This document shows, piece after piece, positions 12,480 through 23,900 of a stretch of 64,000 bases of DNA. The notes beneath the pieces were generated by a model. That model was not told the origin of the DNA, did no database searches, and saw only the letters and a program-made list of their open reading frames with translations. Within the stretch, counting starts at the first letter, position 1. Every line of letters begins with the position of its first letter. The position numbers and the translations under genes were made by a program. This stretch comes from Deuterostichococcus epilithicus (taxonomy: Eukaryota; Chlorophyta; Trebouxiophyceae; Prasiolales; Stichococcaceae): assembly GCA_033439295.1 (NCBI GenBank), contig JAVTLE010000004.1, positions 1,488,012 to 1,552,011 of the forward strand, given 5' to 3'.

Positions 12480-15400
12480 TCATGCCGGCAGAGCCCATTC
12501 CACATGGTATTTGAGGCGGGCTGGCGCCGCTCCGTATATTGTAGAGCCGCCAATCTGGTTTTCGTCCATGACGTTTAGGGCTCTGGCGAAGAGTAGTGGT
12601 GCTTGCGCATTTGTGTCTGCTGCCAAGGCAAAGGAAGCAGGAGTTCCGAGTGGCTGCTGAACTCCGACTGCACACAAAAGTAGACAGTCCTCACGAAGGG
12701 TTCGTTGCATGTGGGTTGCTTCCACAACCGCACACCCTTGGGTGTATGCAGTGCGCACAGGTACACGATATGCACACAGGTACAAGATACATGGATTGAA
12801 CATACCTGCCGAAAAAACGAGGGCATAGATACTGCCTGCCGCCATGCACACCGGGGCTGGCAACGTCACTCTCTGTGCAGCGGCGCCGAGATTTCTGTCG
12901 ACCGCAACAACTTCTGATCTGAATAGAGCCGGGCCTGCAGGCAACGGGTGCATTGACATCAGGTGGCATTGCAACAGGGCGCAAACGCCACCGATTTGGT
13001 TGGTGTTTGTGACAAACAACACATGCCACAGTCCCAGGCTTTCACATGCGAAAGCAGCAGGATTGCAGTTTGGGGCCGGCTTGCATTGTCGTGGAAGAAA
13101 GGATGGACACAGAATGTGGCGAGGCACACCTGTGGGTCCGCCGTACGGTACGCCTGCAAAGACGTAGTACCGTCCCATGACGGGCAGCGGGGCGGGAGAT
13201 GTCGCAAAGCCGGTAGTGTACAGCTGGAAGAAGAAGCTCGTGAGTGCCGTGTCGGATGCTGGTGACACCAACTGCGAGATGGCGCTTGAAGACGCATCCA
13301 GCGTTAGGCCTATGCTAGGAGGCTCGCAAAAGAGATCGGTTGGCGGTTCAGCCGTGGACGAAATGGGACATGAACCTGCAGTGGGGGCATCGATGGTCGC
13401 ATTAGATTCTCAGGTTCGCTGTTGTCAAGATACAGGGTCCGTGATTCAGCATAGACAATGACATGAGCATCAGAGGGAAGTTTGCGAGAAGAAGCAATGA
13501 CATATGGCCCACCCGTGTATGGCGTGGTGAGCAGTGCGGGCGTGCATGCGGNGGTAAAGNTATCGTATTGTTGGTCGCTAGCTGCGTAGGGCGGTGTCAT
13601 GGCGTCATCTTTCAAAACGCTGCATCTGAAGGAGCCGCTGACAGATGTGGCCAAGCTGGCGAAGGCTATGGACCAGCTGCCGTCTCCCGCTGTGGTGGTT
13701 TGTGCCGGCTGGCTGCCATCTGACAGTGCACAACCAATGGTGCCGGCCGCCAGCGGCTGGCTCTCTGCTGGCTGCCCATCTCGCTGCCTAGACGCGGTGC
13801 CGCTGACAGTGATGGTGCCACCGCTAGGGACATTATTGGGGGTAGTGCTCAGCATGTTGAGCACGGCGGTGTAGGTGGGATCGGCGACCGTGTAGTCGAT
13901 GCTCTGCTGCGTGCTGGCGGCATGAGGCGGCGAGGCCGTGGGGTCCGCCAGCACGGTGCACAGGAGCTCGAAGGTGCCGGCCGTGAGGAGGCTGGCGTAG
14001 GAGATAGACCAGCTGCCGTCGCCCGCCGTCGCCGCCGTCGCCTGCTGGCCGCCGGTGGCAAGCTGGCACTGGACAGTCCCGCCACTCAGAGGCGTGTCGC
14101 TGCCTGCCGGCTGCCCGTCTCGCCGTGTGGCGGCTGTGCCGCTGACGGTGAGGGTGCCGCCGTCGGGAATGGTGCCGGTGGGCATGCCGGTCAGCGTGCT
14201 GAGCACGGCGGTGTAGGTGGGATCGGCGACCGTGTAGTCGATGCTCTGCTGCGTGCTGGCGGCATGAGGCGGCGAGGCCGTGGGGTCCGCCAGCACGGTG
14301 CACAGGAGCTCGAAGGTGCCGGCCGTGAGGAGGCTGGCGTAGGAGATAGACCAGCTGCCGTCGCCCGCCGTCGCCGCCGTCGCCTGCTGGCCGCCGGTGG
14401 CAAGCTGGCACTGGACAGTCCCGCCACTCAGAGGCGTGTCGCTGCCTGCCGGCTGCCCGTCTCGCCGTGTGGCGGCTGTGCCGCTAACGGTGAGGGTGCC
14501 GCCGTCGGGAATGGTGCCGGTGGGCATGCTGGTCAGCGTGCTGAGCACGGCGGTGTAGGTGGGGTCGGCGACCGTGTAGTCGATGCTCTGCTGCGTGCTG
14601 GCGGCATGAGGCGGCGAGGCCGTGGGGTCCGCCAGCACGGTGCACAGGAGCTCGAAGGTGCCGGCCGTGAGGAGGCTGGCGTAGGAGATAGACCAGCTGC
14701 CGTCGCCCGCCGTTGCCGCCGTCGCCTGCTGGCCGCCGGTGGCAAGCTGGCACTGGACAGTCCCGCCACTCAGAGGCGTGTCGCTGCCTGCCGGCTGCCC
14801 GTCTCGCCGTGTGGCGGCTGTGCCGCTAACGGTGAGGGTGCCGCCGTCGGGAATGGTGCCGGTGGGCATGCTGGTCAGCGTGCTGAGCACGGCGGTGTAG
14901 GTGGGGTCGGCGACCGTGTAGTCGATGCTCTGCTGCGTGCTGGCGGCATGAGGCGGCGAGGCCGTGGGGTCCGCCAGCACGGTGCACAGGAGCTCGAAGG
15001 TGCCGGCCGTGAGGAGGCTGGCGTAGGAGATAGACCAGCTGCCGTCGCCCGCCGTTGCCGCCGTCGCCTGCTGGCCGCCGGTGGCAAGCTGGCACTGGAC
15101 AGTCCCGCCACTCAGAGGCGTGTCGCTGCCTGCCGGCTGCCCGTCTCGCCGTGTGGCGGCTGTGCCGCTGACGGTGAGGGTGCCGCCGTCGGGAATGGTG
15201 CCGGTGGGCATGCTGGTCAGCGTGCTGAGCACGGCGGTGTAGGTGGGGAGAGGCAGAGTCGGGCTTGGGGGCGGCTGCGGCGGCGGGCTGGGGGCGACTG
15301 CGGCGGCGGGCTGGGGGCGGCTGCGGCGGCGGGCTTGGGGGCGGCTGAGGAGGCGGGCTTGGGGGCGGCTGCGGAGGCGGGCCGGGGCGGCTGCGGCGGC

Positions 15401-18400
15401 GGGCCTGGGGCGGCTGCGGCGGCGGGTTTGGAAGCGGCTGCGGAGGTGGGCTTAGGGGCGGCTGCGGCGGCGGGCCGGGGCGGCTGCGGCGGCGGGCCTG
15501 GGGCGGCTGCGGCGGCGGGCTTAGAAGCGGCTGAGGAGGTGGGCTTGGGGGAGGCTGCAGAGGTGGGCTTAGGGGCGGCTGCGGAGGCGGGCTTAGGGGC
15601 GGCTGCGGAGGCGGGCTTGGGGCGGCTGCGGCGGCGGGCTTGAGGGCGGCTGCGGAGGCGGGCTTAGGGGCGGCTGCGGCGGCGGGCCTGGGGCGGCTGC
15701 GGCGGCGGGCTTAGGGCGGCTGCGGCGGCGGGCTTAGGGCGGCTGCGGCGGCGGGCTTAGGGGCAGCTGCGGCGGCGGGCTGGGGGTGGCTGCGGCGGCA
15801 GAATGGGGAAGAGTGCTGCGGCAGAGCGGGGGTGGCTGCGGCGGCGGGCTTGGGGCGGCTGCGGCGGCGGGCTTAGGGGCGACTGCGGAGGCGGGCTTAG
15901 GGGCGGCTGCGGCGGCGGGCTTAGGGGCGGCTGCGGCGGCGGGCTTAGGGCGGCTGCGGCGGCGGGCCGGAGGCCGGCTGCGGCGGCGGGCCTGGGGCGG
16001 CCGCGGCGGCGGGCTTGAGGGCGGCTGCGGAGGCGGGCTTAGGGCGGCTGCGGCGGCGGGCTGGGGGCGGCTGCGGCGGCGGGCTTAGGGCGGCTGCGGC
16101 GGCGGGCCGGGGCCGGCTGCGGCGGCGGGCTTGAGGGCGGCTGCGGAGGCGGGCTTAGGGCGGCTGCGGCGGGCGGGCTTGGGGCGGCTGCGGCGGCGGG
16201 CTTGGGGCGGCTGCGGCGGCGGGCCGGGGCGGCTGCGGCGGCGGGCCTGGGGGCGGCTGCGGCGGCGGGCTTGGAAGCGGCTGAGGAGGTGGGCTTGGGG
16301 CGGCTGCAGAGGTGGGCTTGGGGCGGCTGCGGCGGCGGGCTGGGGGCGACTGCGGCGGCAGGCTGGGGAGCGACTGCGGCGGCGGGCTGGGGGTGGCTGC
16401 GGCGGCGGGCCTGGGGCGGCTGCGGCGGCGGGCTTGGGGGCAGCCGCGGCGGCAGAATGGGGGAAGAGTGCTGCGGCAGAGCGGGGGTGGCTGCGGCGGC
16501 AGGCTGGGTGGCATCTGCGGCGGACGCCAGCCGGGGGCCAGCTGCAGCGGTGTGCCAGGGAGCGGTTGTGGCGGCGGGCTGGGGGCGGCTGCGACGGCAG
16601 GGCAGGGGCGGCTGCGGCGGTGGGCCGGGTGACAGGTGCGGCGGTGGACTTGGGGGTGGTTGGGGGAGCGGGCTGGGGGCGGCTGCGGCGGTGGGCTGGG
16701 CGCAGCTGCGGCAGTGCGTTCAGTGGCGGCTGCGGAGATGGGATCAGGGGCGCCTGCGGCCACTGAACGCACTGCCGCAGCTGCGCCAGTGGGCCGGGGG
16801 GCGGCTCCGGGGGTGGCGATGGTGGTGTGCCAGGCCGTGGAGCTGGTGGGGGACTGCAAGCANGACTGGAACTCTTCATCTGAGCGCTTTCTGGAAGTAT
16901 TTGAGAAGTTTGCAGCCATATGATCACGCTGGTGCATGTGTTTACCACGTACAGGCAAGCAAGGTGTGGGGCATTTAGTTCAATCACCGGCACTTGTCGC
17001 AACAAAATGAAGCAGGCGATACGCCATCAATCAGCCCGCCGACCTTGTCATGCATCACTGTCGCTAGGGTTCACCAGCATGATGGCTTACCTGGGCGGCA
17101 GGNCNGAAGGGGGTTGTGGTAGTGGCGATGGCGGGGGTGACGATAGCGGGCTGGGGGTTGGTTGTGGTGGGGTTGACGGCGGCGGCATTGGCACGGACGG
17201 CGCAGGCTCCTCCGTGCTGACAGGTGGCTGCGACATCGGAGTTGTGCCAAAGACCATCACCGTCGTGGTGGCTCGGGCCTCCAACTGTCCGATGCCATCC
17301 TCCGCAAGCACGGAGCAGGTGATGGTCCACAGACCTGACCCTTGCTGGGCGTCAAACAGTATGCTCCAGGTACCATCAGCGCTCGTGGCTACCGAGTGCT
17401 GCTCGACTGTTCCTCCTCCTATAGCACTACAGGTAACGCTGGCTCCCACAAGAGGCGCCGGCTTGATGTTGGCCGGGCCGTTTAACAGCCTTGTGCCGGC
17501 AAAGCCAGTGACCGTGAAGCCCACGCCGCCCGGCTGCATGCTGTTTGGCGTGGCCGTCACATTGAGCTGCGCCTCTCGCGCTTGCGGCGGACGTGGGCTG
17601 CTCTCTGGCGCTGCGGCCGTCGGCGCGGCTGTCGGCGCTGACGACGACGCTGGCGTGGGCGCCGGCGCTGTGGGGGCGCCTGTGAGCTGAGCACTTGTGG
17701 CTGGTGTCGGGCTGGCAGTGGGCCGCTCTGCTGGGCTGCTGGTTGACATGGCTGTTGNGGATCTTGTAGGCGCGGCGGNGGGNGGCGNCACTGGGGGCTC
17801 CGGGGCAGGTAGCGTCATAGCAGTCGGCATTGCGGNCGGTGAAGAGGCAGGCGAAGGTGTGGCGGGAGGAGGAGCGAATGCGACAATAACGGCAGTCGGC
17901 GATGTGGTCGGAGCATGGGTGAGCGCAGCCGTCGGTGCCAGTACACCTGAAGAGAAGGTACCATGCAGCCCATGAACGGACTCGCTGCTGTTTCCAAGCA
18001 CCACTTGCGCGGCAATCAGCGAATTTGCGGCGGAATGTGCCGTGGGACATGCAAGCACGAGGGCTTTGGCAGCATCTTAGACAGCATCAATGTCGAGCGT
18101 TGCAGTGCAGTGATGGTACAAGAAAGCTAGAGCTGCGCATGCCATCAATGCATAATCCCATAGCAATCATCGTTGCATACAAAATGCTGCTGCATGCATC
18201 AGTTGATCAGGGCGTTCGGGTCGGTGGCACAAGACGTTGTAGAGCACGCACATTTTGTGTGTGCTGCATTTGGCCGCGCCGGTGCAAGGCAGCGGCGGCA
18301 GTGTTGCTGACCATAGAGAGGCGTATACGCCCGCCCGACGCACTTGAAGCATCTGGAGTTGGATGCTGAGCTCTTGGCCGTTCCAGGTCGGCAGAGCCTG

Positions 18401-18523
18401 GCTCCCTTCGGAACATTGGCGCGCTCCACGCCAGGCTTGGCCACTGCAGGTGACCGACCGACATCAGCACGGTTCGCTGCTGAGGGTTAGTCGTCAACGA
18501 GCCCTGCAGCATACCGGAGCCGT

Positions 18524-18571
<48 letters not shown>

Positions 18572-19594
18572 GCCGCCTAACTGCACAGCGCATCAGTCAT
18601 CTGCAACAGCTCACCACGGTACCGACATGCACGTTTTGCGCGTGCGTTTGGATGTAGACATCGGGTGTGGGCAGTCGGTGTGCAGGACAAGCAGGGTGGC
18701 GCACCGACATGCCCGTTGCGCAGCGTGAAGAGGCGTGGGTTGTTGACTTTCAGGCAGATCCTCAATCGTATGTTGCACAGCAGGCAGCGCCGGCCAAAGC
18801 CTGCCTGCAGGCATGATGGTATGATTTGCAGTCGAAGTGAGCGCACGATGTGCATCGATGCTGTGTCATGTGACGTGTCCAAATTTTGACACCCTGTCCA
18901 GCTTCCCAGCAAGAGGTCTGATTATGCTCACATTGGGAAAGCACAGTGGTGCTCCCCTGTCAGACAGCACATGCAGTGCCACAAACACGCGGACCTTGCA
19001 GCGGAAGATGTATTTGGTGAGCTCGGCGCACTGTGAGCCAGGTGACGACGCTGATAGCGCCCGGCAGGCTGCCAGTACCCTCTCGACTTCGGCATCTGTG
19101 GGCGCAGCGCGCGCCTGCCGCACAACTCACACCCCCATGAGAGACATGCAATGCGGGACTCGTCAACAGCAAGCCTGCCTGCTACATGGATCTGCAGCTC
19201 CAAGCTCAGCAAGTGCAACGAGTATCGAATTTGTCCACACACGCTCATCAGTATCATTGTCGAGGCAGTGTGTATGGCCTGCTTGGGCCATGCTGCTACG
19301 CTTTGACAGCGCTGCTCCAGGCAGGTGCGAACGCTGCCACAGCAGCAGGTGCATGCCGGTGAGTTGTTGGCAGAGGCCGTCGTGACCGTCAGAATTTAGC
19401 AGTCGAGGGGCCGGACCACTCACCGAGGCAGCATTCAGGCGCGTCAGAGTGACGGCTGCCCTGCTGTTGACAGCGGCGGCACGCACAGTGGCGGCAGCAG
19501 CAGATGCTTGAGCCGCAGCCTGCTCCATGACGCACCCAGCAAGGAGGATCAACGCTGCTAGAAGCACCGTAGCCCGTTGCCGTCGCGCCATCAT
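12480..19594 (-). CDS. Large secreted Cys-rich, Pro-rich, Ig-like-repeat protein (possibly two genes)
   Basis: The exon chain is incomplete and the span is inferred. The ATG at 19594 opens a signal peptide (core VLLAALILLAGCV), followed by a donor near 19430. Cys-rich blocks follow: CLLCN and CLSC (18810-18619) and CFKC and CRRC (about 18440-18250), similar in spacing to growth-factor-receptor-like CxxC repeats. At 18058-17080 lies a Thr/Pro/Ala linker with one Ig-like unit (VTGFAGTRLL to TITCSVLAED). At 16960-15243 is a Pro-rich tract, at 15225-13858 are four near-identical 114-residue units, and one diverged unit follows. The 3' part (about 13365-12960, frame RYYVFAGVPYGGPTGVP) has six Cys and is unfamiliar. 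Together this suggests a cell-wall or surface protein. Single Ns and frame breaks in the low-complexity parts make the model fragile. Confidence 0.55.
13858..15225 (-). repeat. Four 342-bp coding tandem repeats
   Basis: Units are 13858-14199, 14200-14541, 14542-14883 and 14884-15225. Each codes for 114 residues containing SGTAATRRDGQPAG, GDGSWSISYASL and VADPTY, a beta-sandwich-like (Ig-like) pattern. I see only a handful of single-base differences between units. A fifth, clearly diverged unit (about 13600-13857) has the same skeleton (SGTASRQRDGQPA, GDGSWSIAF). Confidence 0.95.
15243..16830 (-). repeat. 24-bp Pro-rich minisatellite
   Basis: About sixty units of roughly 24 bp follow one another. 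On the minus strand one frame reads repeated SPPPQPP, as in hydroxyproline-rich algal wall proteins. Many units are 23 bp because a G run is one base shorter, which shifts the frame between SPPPQPP, APKPAAAA-like and RRRSRP-like readings. Either the assembly has homopolymer errors or the tract is not one continuous coding exon. Confidence 0.85.
16699..16787. repeat. 29-bp perfect inverted repeat
   Basis: Arms at 16699-16727 and 16759-16787 are exact reverse complements, separated by 31 bases. Both strands therefore encode the same peptide QLRQCVQW. The repeat lies at the edge of the Pro-rich minisatellite. Confidence 0.9.
18528..18570. repeat. CAG/CTG microsatellite, about 14 units
   Basis: The run is uninterrupted. 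On the minus strand it directly follows ATGCGCTGTGCAGTTAGG, giving MRCAVRRR then poly-Leu. In the gene model used here it falls in an intron between the two Cys-rich blocks. Confidence 0.9.
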
Positions 19595-20980
19595 CGTTGC
19601 GAGTGTAAGGGTAGTGGGCGACGGTGGATGGATGGTACTGCTGCGTCACAGAAATAACTGGCTTGCTCGTTCGCAATCATCGAGAAGTCTTGTCCGATGT
19701 GTACGCGCAGGCAAACTGAGGATAATTCCGACAAGAGTCTTGACAAGCCATCTGTGGTGCTCGACAGCGGGGCAATTCACGACCTCATCTTACAAACGCT
19801 CTGCGCGCGACAAGCACGCAGCTGGCCAGGCTGCCGTGTTGAGCTACCTTGATGTGCAGCTGCGCAACCCCCTTGCCTGAAGCGCCTGGGTACAGCGAAG
19901 GCTGCCCCATCCTAGCAGCTGTCTAACACGTTGTGCTATACGTCGTACTACTAGGCGGTACCAGCAGTCGAGTCTAACATGCACATTTGCTGGCGTTGAA
20001 GATCGGCATAATTCCCGATATTTCCTGCCTTCACTCAGGCGACTGGAAAAAGTGAGCTTCTTTCTGACGTCGCACCCCCCAGCCTGATTCTGACCTAGCC
20101 GAAGGCTTGCTGCTGCCACATACACAGCTGTGAGCTGTGCATCGACTGAAGGCGGCCACGAGGAATTGTGCTGCGTGAAACCTGCAAGCCAAACTGGAGA
20201 CCCAAGGCACAGCAGATTGATGCGGGTGACGGGCTTGCCTGGCCGTTTTCTGTTGCTTTATTACAGCACGCAGACGACGACCGCTCAGCGGCGTCGCGAC
20301 GCGCCGTCACGTCACCTGTCGCTATCGCGTCAGCCAGCGGCGCCGCTGAGTCGATGGCAGTCATGCAGTGGCATCGCAGCGGCTGCGGGCTGGCAATTAG
20401 GGAATTATGTGTGTTTAGGCCGTGCAGATACTGTCAGCTGACGCCCGAACCACAGGTGGTAGGTTTGGGCGTCAGCGTACTGCCTGCACAGGTGGCTTCC
20501 GAATCAGCCGCTACAAGGCTGTGCAGGGGCTAGCTCGGAAGCCACTCCGGTGTCAAAGTGCCCAGGGAATGTATAGAATAATGTCCTCGCAACGATGAAG
20601 CACCCCCTTCAACACACAGCAGGCGGGTAGAATGCACTTCAGCGAATATCTAGAACACGGCAGAAGAAAAAGGGGTCAGAGCTGTACCAAACACTGACAG
20701 TGGTTTCCGAAGACGAAGAGTGATCATTTGACTGTAGCAAGCGCTTGCATCGTCACATCTTTGACTCAGGCAGCAGCGGTGTCACATACTCACCACGAAA
20801 CAGCACCGCCCTTGCCACAACTGCACAGGCGCCAGTCTCTGCGATCTGGCCATGCAGGGTTTCAAAGTGTGTTCCTTACCATAGCTGTGGCCGTTATGCC
20901 AAGCTTCCTTGAATGATAAAAGGTTTCTGGCCGGCCCTGCCCGATCCGCTGCCGTGCCGCTGCCGGCGGCGGCAGGCGCG
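19595..20980. other. Intergenic between two minus-strand genes
   Basis: This stretch should hold the promoter of the secreted-protein gene (start 19594) and the 3' UTR of the F-box/SNF2 gene (stop at 20981-20983). No coding exon was recognised. It contains the paired hairpins listed at 20422-20545. Confidence 0.5.
20422..20545. other. Two adjacent stem-loops
   Basis: Hairpin 1 has arms at 20437-20451 and 20462-20476 (15 pairs with one G-U or G-T) around a 10-base loop, and outer arms GTGCAG (20422-20427) and CTGCAC (20484-20489). Hairpin 2 has arms GTGGCTTCCGA (20492-20502) and TCGGAAGCCAC (20535-20545). The function is unknown. They lie downstream of the F-box/SNF2 stop and could be an mRNA 3' structure, a small-RNA precursor, or remains of a small mobile element. 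Confidence 0.75.
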
Positions 20981-23900
20981 TCACCCTGTAGTGGACCCCC
21001 AGGCGCAGCCCGCCACGATCTCGCGGCTGCGGACGCCGGTGCAGCGGTGCAGCGCCCGGAAGAGCGTGTTGCGCGAGCGGCGAGCATCGCCCGCCAATCG
21101 CGGTGCCTCCGCCTGGCCGGCGGCGGTGGCGGCCGCTGTACCCAAAATGTCCTCTTCCGCTGTGCCCTGTGGTTGTTGCATGCAGAGGAAAGTCAGACAC
21201 TTGCAAGCCTGCAGCTCCTTGTTCGCACTCTCGTACACCTAGATCGCCCTGTGAGTGTGTGCAGGAAAGTTCCTGTGCTATTCGCTGCGTCCGTAGTGCT
21301 AGAGCAGTCAAACTTTCTTTTCGTCCTCGCTGGCGCAGCCGCGCCCCCGTGAAGAGCATTTCCACAGCGATCTAGCATCGAGTTCATGCACCGCATGGAC
21401 TTGTGCAAGCAGCCTGAGCTCGCAGTCCCACCCGCACGGCTGGCATCTTCATGGACATTGGGCTTGGACACCCAAGTGGCGCCCAAGCGACTCGGGTCCA
21501 AGCAAGTGCGATCAGGAGCAACGTGTGAGAAAGGGGCATTGTGTGAAGAGTTCAGACCCGCATGACCAGAGTTCCACGCTTACAGGCCGCGCCGCGCCCA
21601 TGCGGCGCCCAAGCATCTCGGTCCAGAGCAAGCTCGGTCTCAGGAGCGAAGTAGGAAGCATTCGCACCCGCATGACCAGGGTTTCCACGCTTATGGGCCG
21701 CGCCGCGCCCATCCGGTGCGCGCGGGCCACCACCTGCGACTCCAGCGCCGGGTCGGACAGCGGCTCCATGAGGAACACGGCGCTGGCGAAGGACAGGTCC
21801 AGCCCCACGCTGCCCGTCCCGTCCATGACCAGCACCGCTGCACAGGTGAACAGGAGCGGCGCTGAGTCGATAAATTGCAATGAAGCTTAGTAAGTCTGCA
21901 AGAATTTGGCAGCTCCATTAGGCACACGGTGCTGACGAAGGACAGGTCCAGCCCCACGCTCCCCGTATTGTCCATGACCAACACAGCTGCACGGGTGGGG
22001 AAGCGGTGTCGAGTCAGCATTTGGCGGCTTCCTGAGGCACAGAGCTCCGGCCAGAAAAATGCTCGTATTCCTAAGGTGAGCACCTTCGGGTAGCCCGGCT
22101 CACGCGGTATGTGGGTCGGCCACATCTGAACAAGGTTTTCGGAAAAAGAGCATGACTTCTCAAAACAGTGGGGACGCACTGCAGGCGGGATCGTCCTGGA
22201 AAGCCGCGAGCGCAGCGGCTTTCGTGTCGGTCTTGTGGTGCGCCTGCAGCATCGCGAAGTGCACGCCGCCAGCCGCCAGCGTCGCCGCAATCAGCTGCAG
22301 GTGCATCCAGAACTGGCTGAAGATAATGGCCTGCGCGCAGAGGGGACGATACATATTGTCAGGCTCGTGCGTTCAGGGATTTGCTTCGTCCAGAGTTCCT
22401 GCTGCTGGGAGGGTGAGCGCCTCTCAAGCCATCGATCGCAAGCCGATGCCTGGCCCAGCGTTGATAGCCACAACCATATGCACATTCCAAATGTTCGGCA
22501 GCCTGGCAAGTGCTAAAGTGTCCGGCACATATGAATGGTGCATGTGAGGCAGGTTGATCATGGTTTCTCTGAATGCAGCGGCAATATCTCCCACAAGAAC
22601 CTCCCACAGCATGCACAGGAACAACCCAATCCTGGCATGCTGCACCTTGATCGGCGGCTGTTGAGCGGCAGCGTCTGCGGTTGGCTGCAACGCAACAGGC
22701 ACGGGCAGTAGCGGCGCCCCGACCGCCGCATCGCCGGCCACCGCAGCCGCCACGCTGAACGCCGCGCCGGCAGCCACGCCCCCAGCGGCGGCCGAAACCC
22801 CGGTCGCGCCGGCAACGCTGCCTGACTCTGCCTCTGCGGCGGCACCGCCGCCCGCGGGCGCTGCCGCAGCGGCCTCGTCTCTGCCCGCCGCCGCCCGGCT
22901 GGCGCGAGTGGCCGCNNCGNCGNGGCNCCGNTGGCGCGCAGCCGGCGCAGGAGGTAGGCGCACTTTGTGGAGCGCGTGACCTGCCAGTTGGCGGACCACT
23001 CGCCGCCGCTCAGCCCCACCGCGCCTGCGGAGGTGCGGATGACTTGAGTTTCTCTGGGCCATCCAGCTCAGTCTCATGGCCGGTCAACAAGTCGCGGCCA
23101 TGCAAATCAGGAGCATGGATCTGCGCCAGCCGGGAGTGCAGTCACATGCCTGTCACTCACAGCGCAGCCGCCGGCAAAACCACCGCCAGCCGCCACAGCT
23201 GGCGCTTGAGACGGCAGGCGGCGGCTGCATTAGCATGCAGGGCCCAGCAAGTGTACAGGCATGGGGCTGATTATGCAGACCTTCCTGCATTGCGGTAGCA
23301 CGGCATGGCAGGGAGGCGGCAACAGCGGGGGCCTGGCCGGGCCGGCTGCTGCGGCGCACCTGCAGATGACGTGACAGTGACAGGCATGACAGGCACAGCA
23401 TATCATCTGCATTGAGCAAAGCGGCGGCGCACCGCGCTGCACGTAGGACGGCTGCCACTCAATGACCTCCTCCGGCACTGGCCACTTGGGCCGCGGGTTG
23501 GTCTTCAGCCGTGCCGGGTCGCTCACAGCCTGCATGCGGTACGCCTGGCGGCAGCCCTCCAGCGGGCACGCCTCCCTGCAAGGCACGGGCTTTCGTAAGG
23601 TGCAGCTGCCAGTCTGAATCGGTGAGTCATGAAGGGTATGCCCACTGACAGCCGTGCAACAGGCGAGCATCTGTTTGCAGCGGGAATTGCGCCGGAGTGA
23701 CTGCCAGCATGGAGTCGGCAACGAACAGTGTCACGCACACTCGTGGACCTGCAGCATCCTGCAAGTATGGTCTGCACTCTGCGTGGATACAGCGGATGTG
23801 CCTGCCCTGGAGAAGGCACTCTTCATTCCATATGGGAGACCGGAAGCCGAGGTAAGTACCTGTCAGCGCGCGCGCAGGCGACGCACAGCAGGTGCGCGCA

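Noticed and set aside
13922-15643. 573-codon plus-strand open frame across the tandem repeats
   Set aside because: It is the antisense of the repeat-coding minus strand. Its Arg/Gly/Ala-rich reading has no fold-like pattern, whereas the minus strand gives regular Ig-like units.
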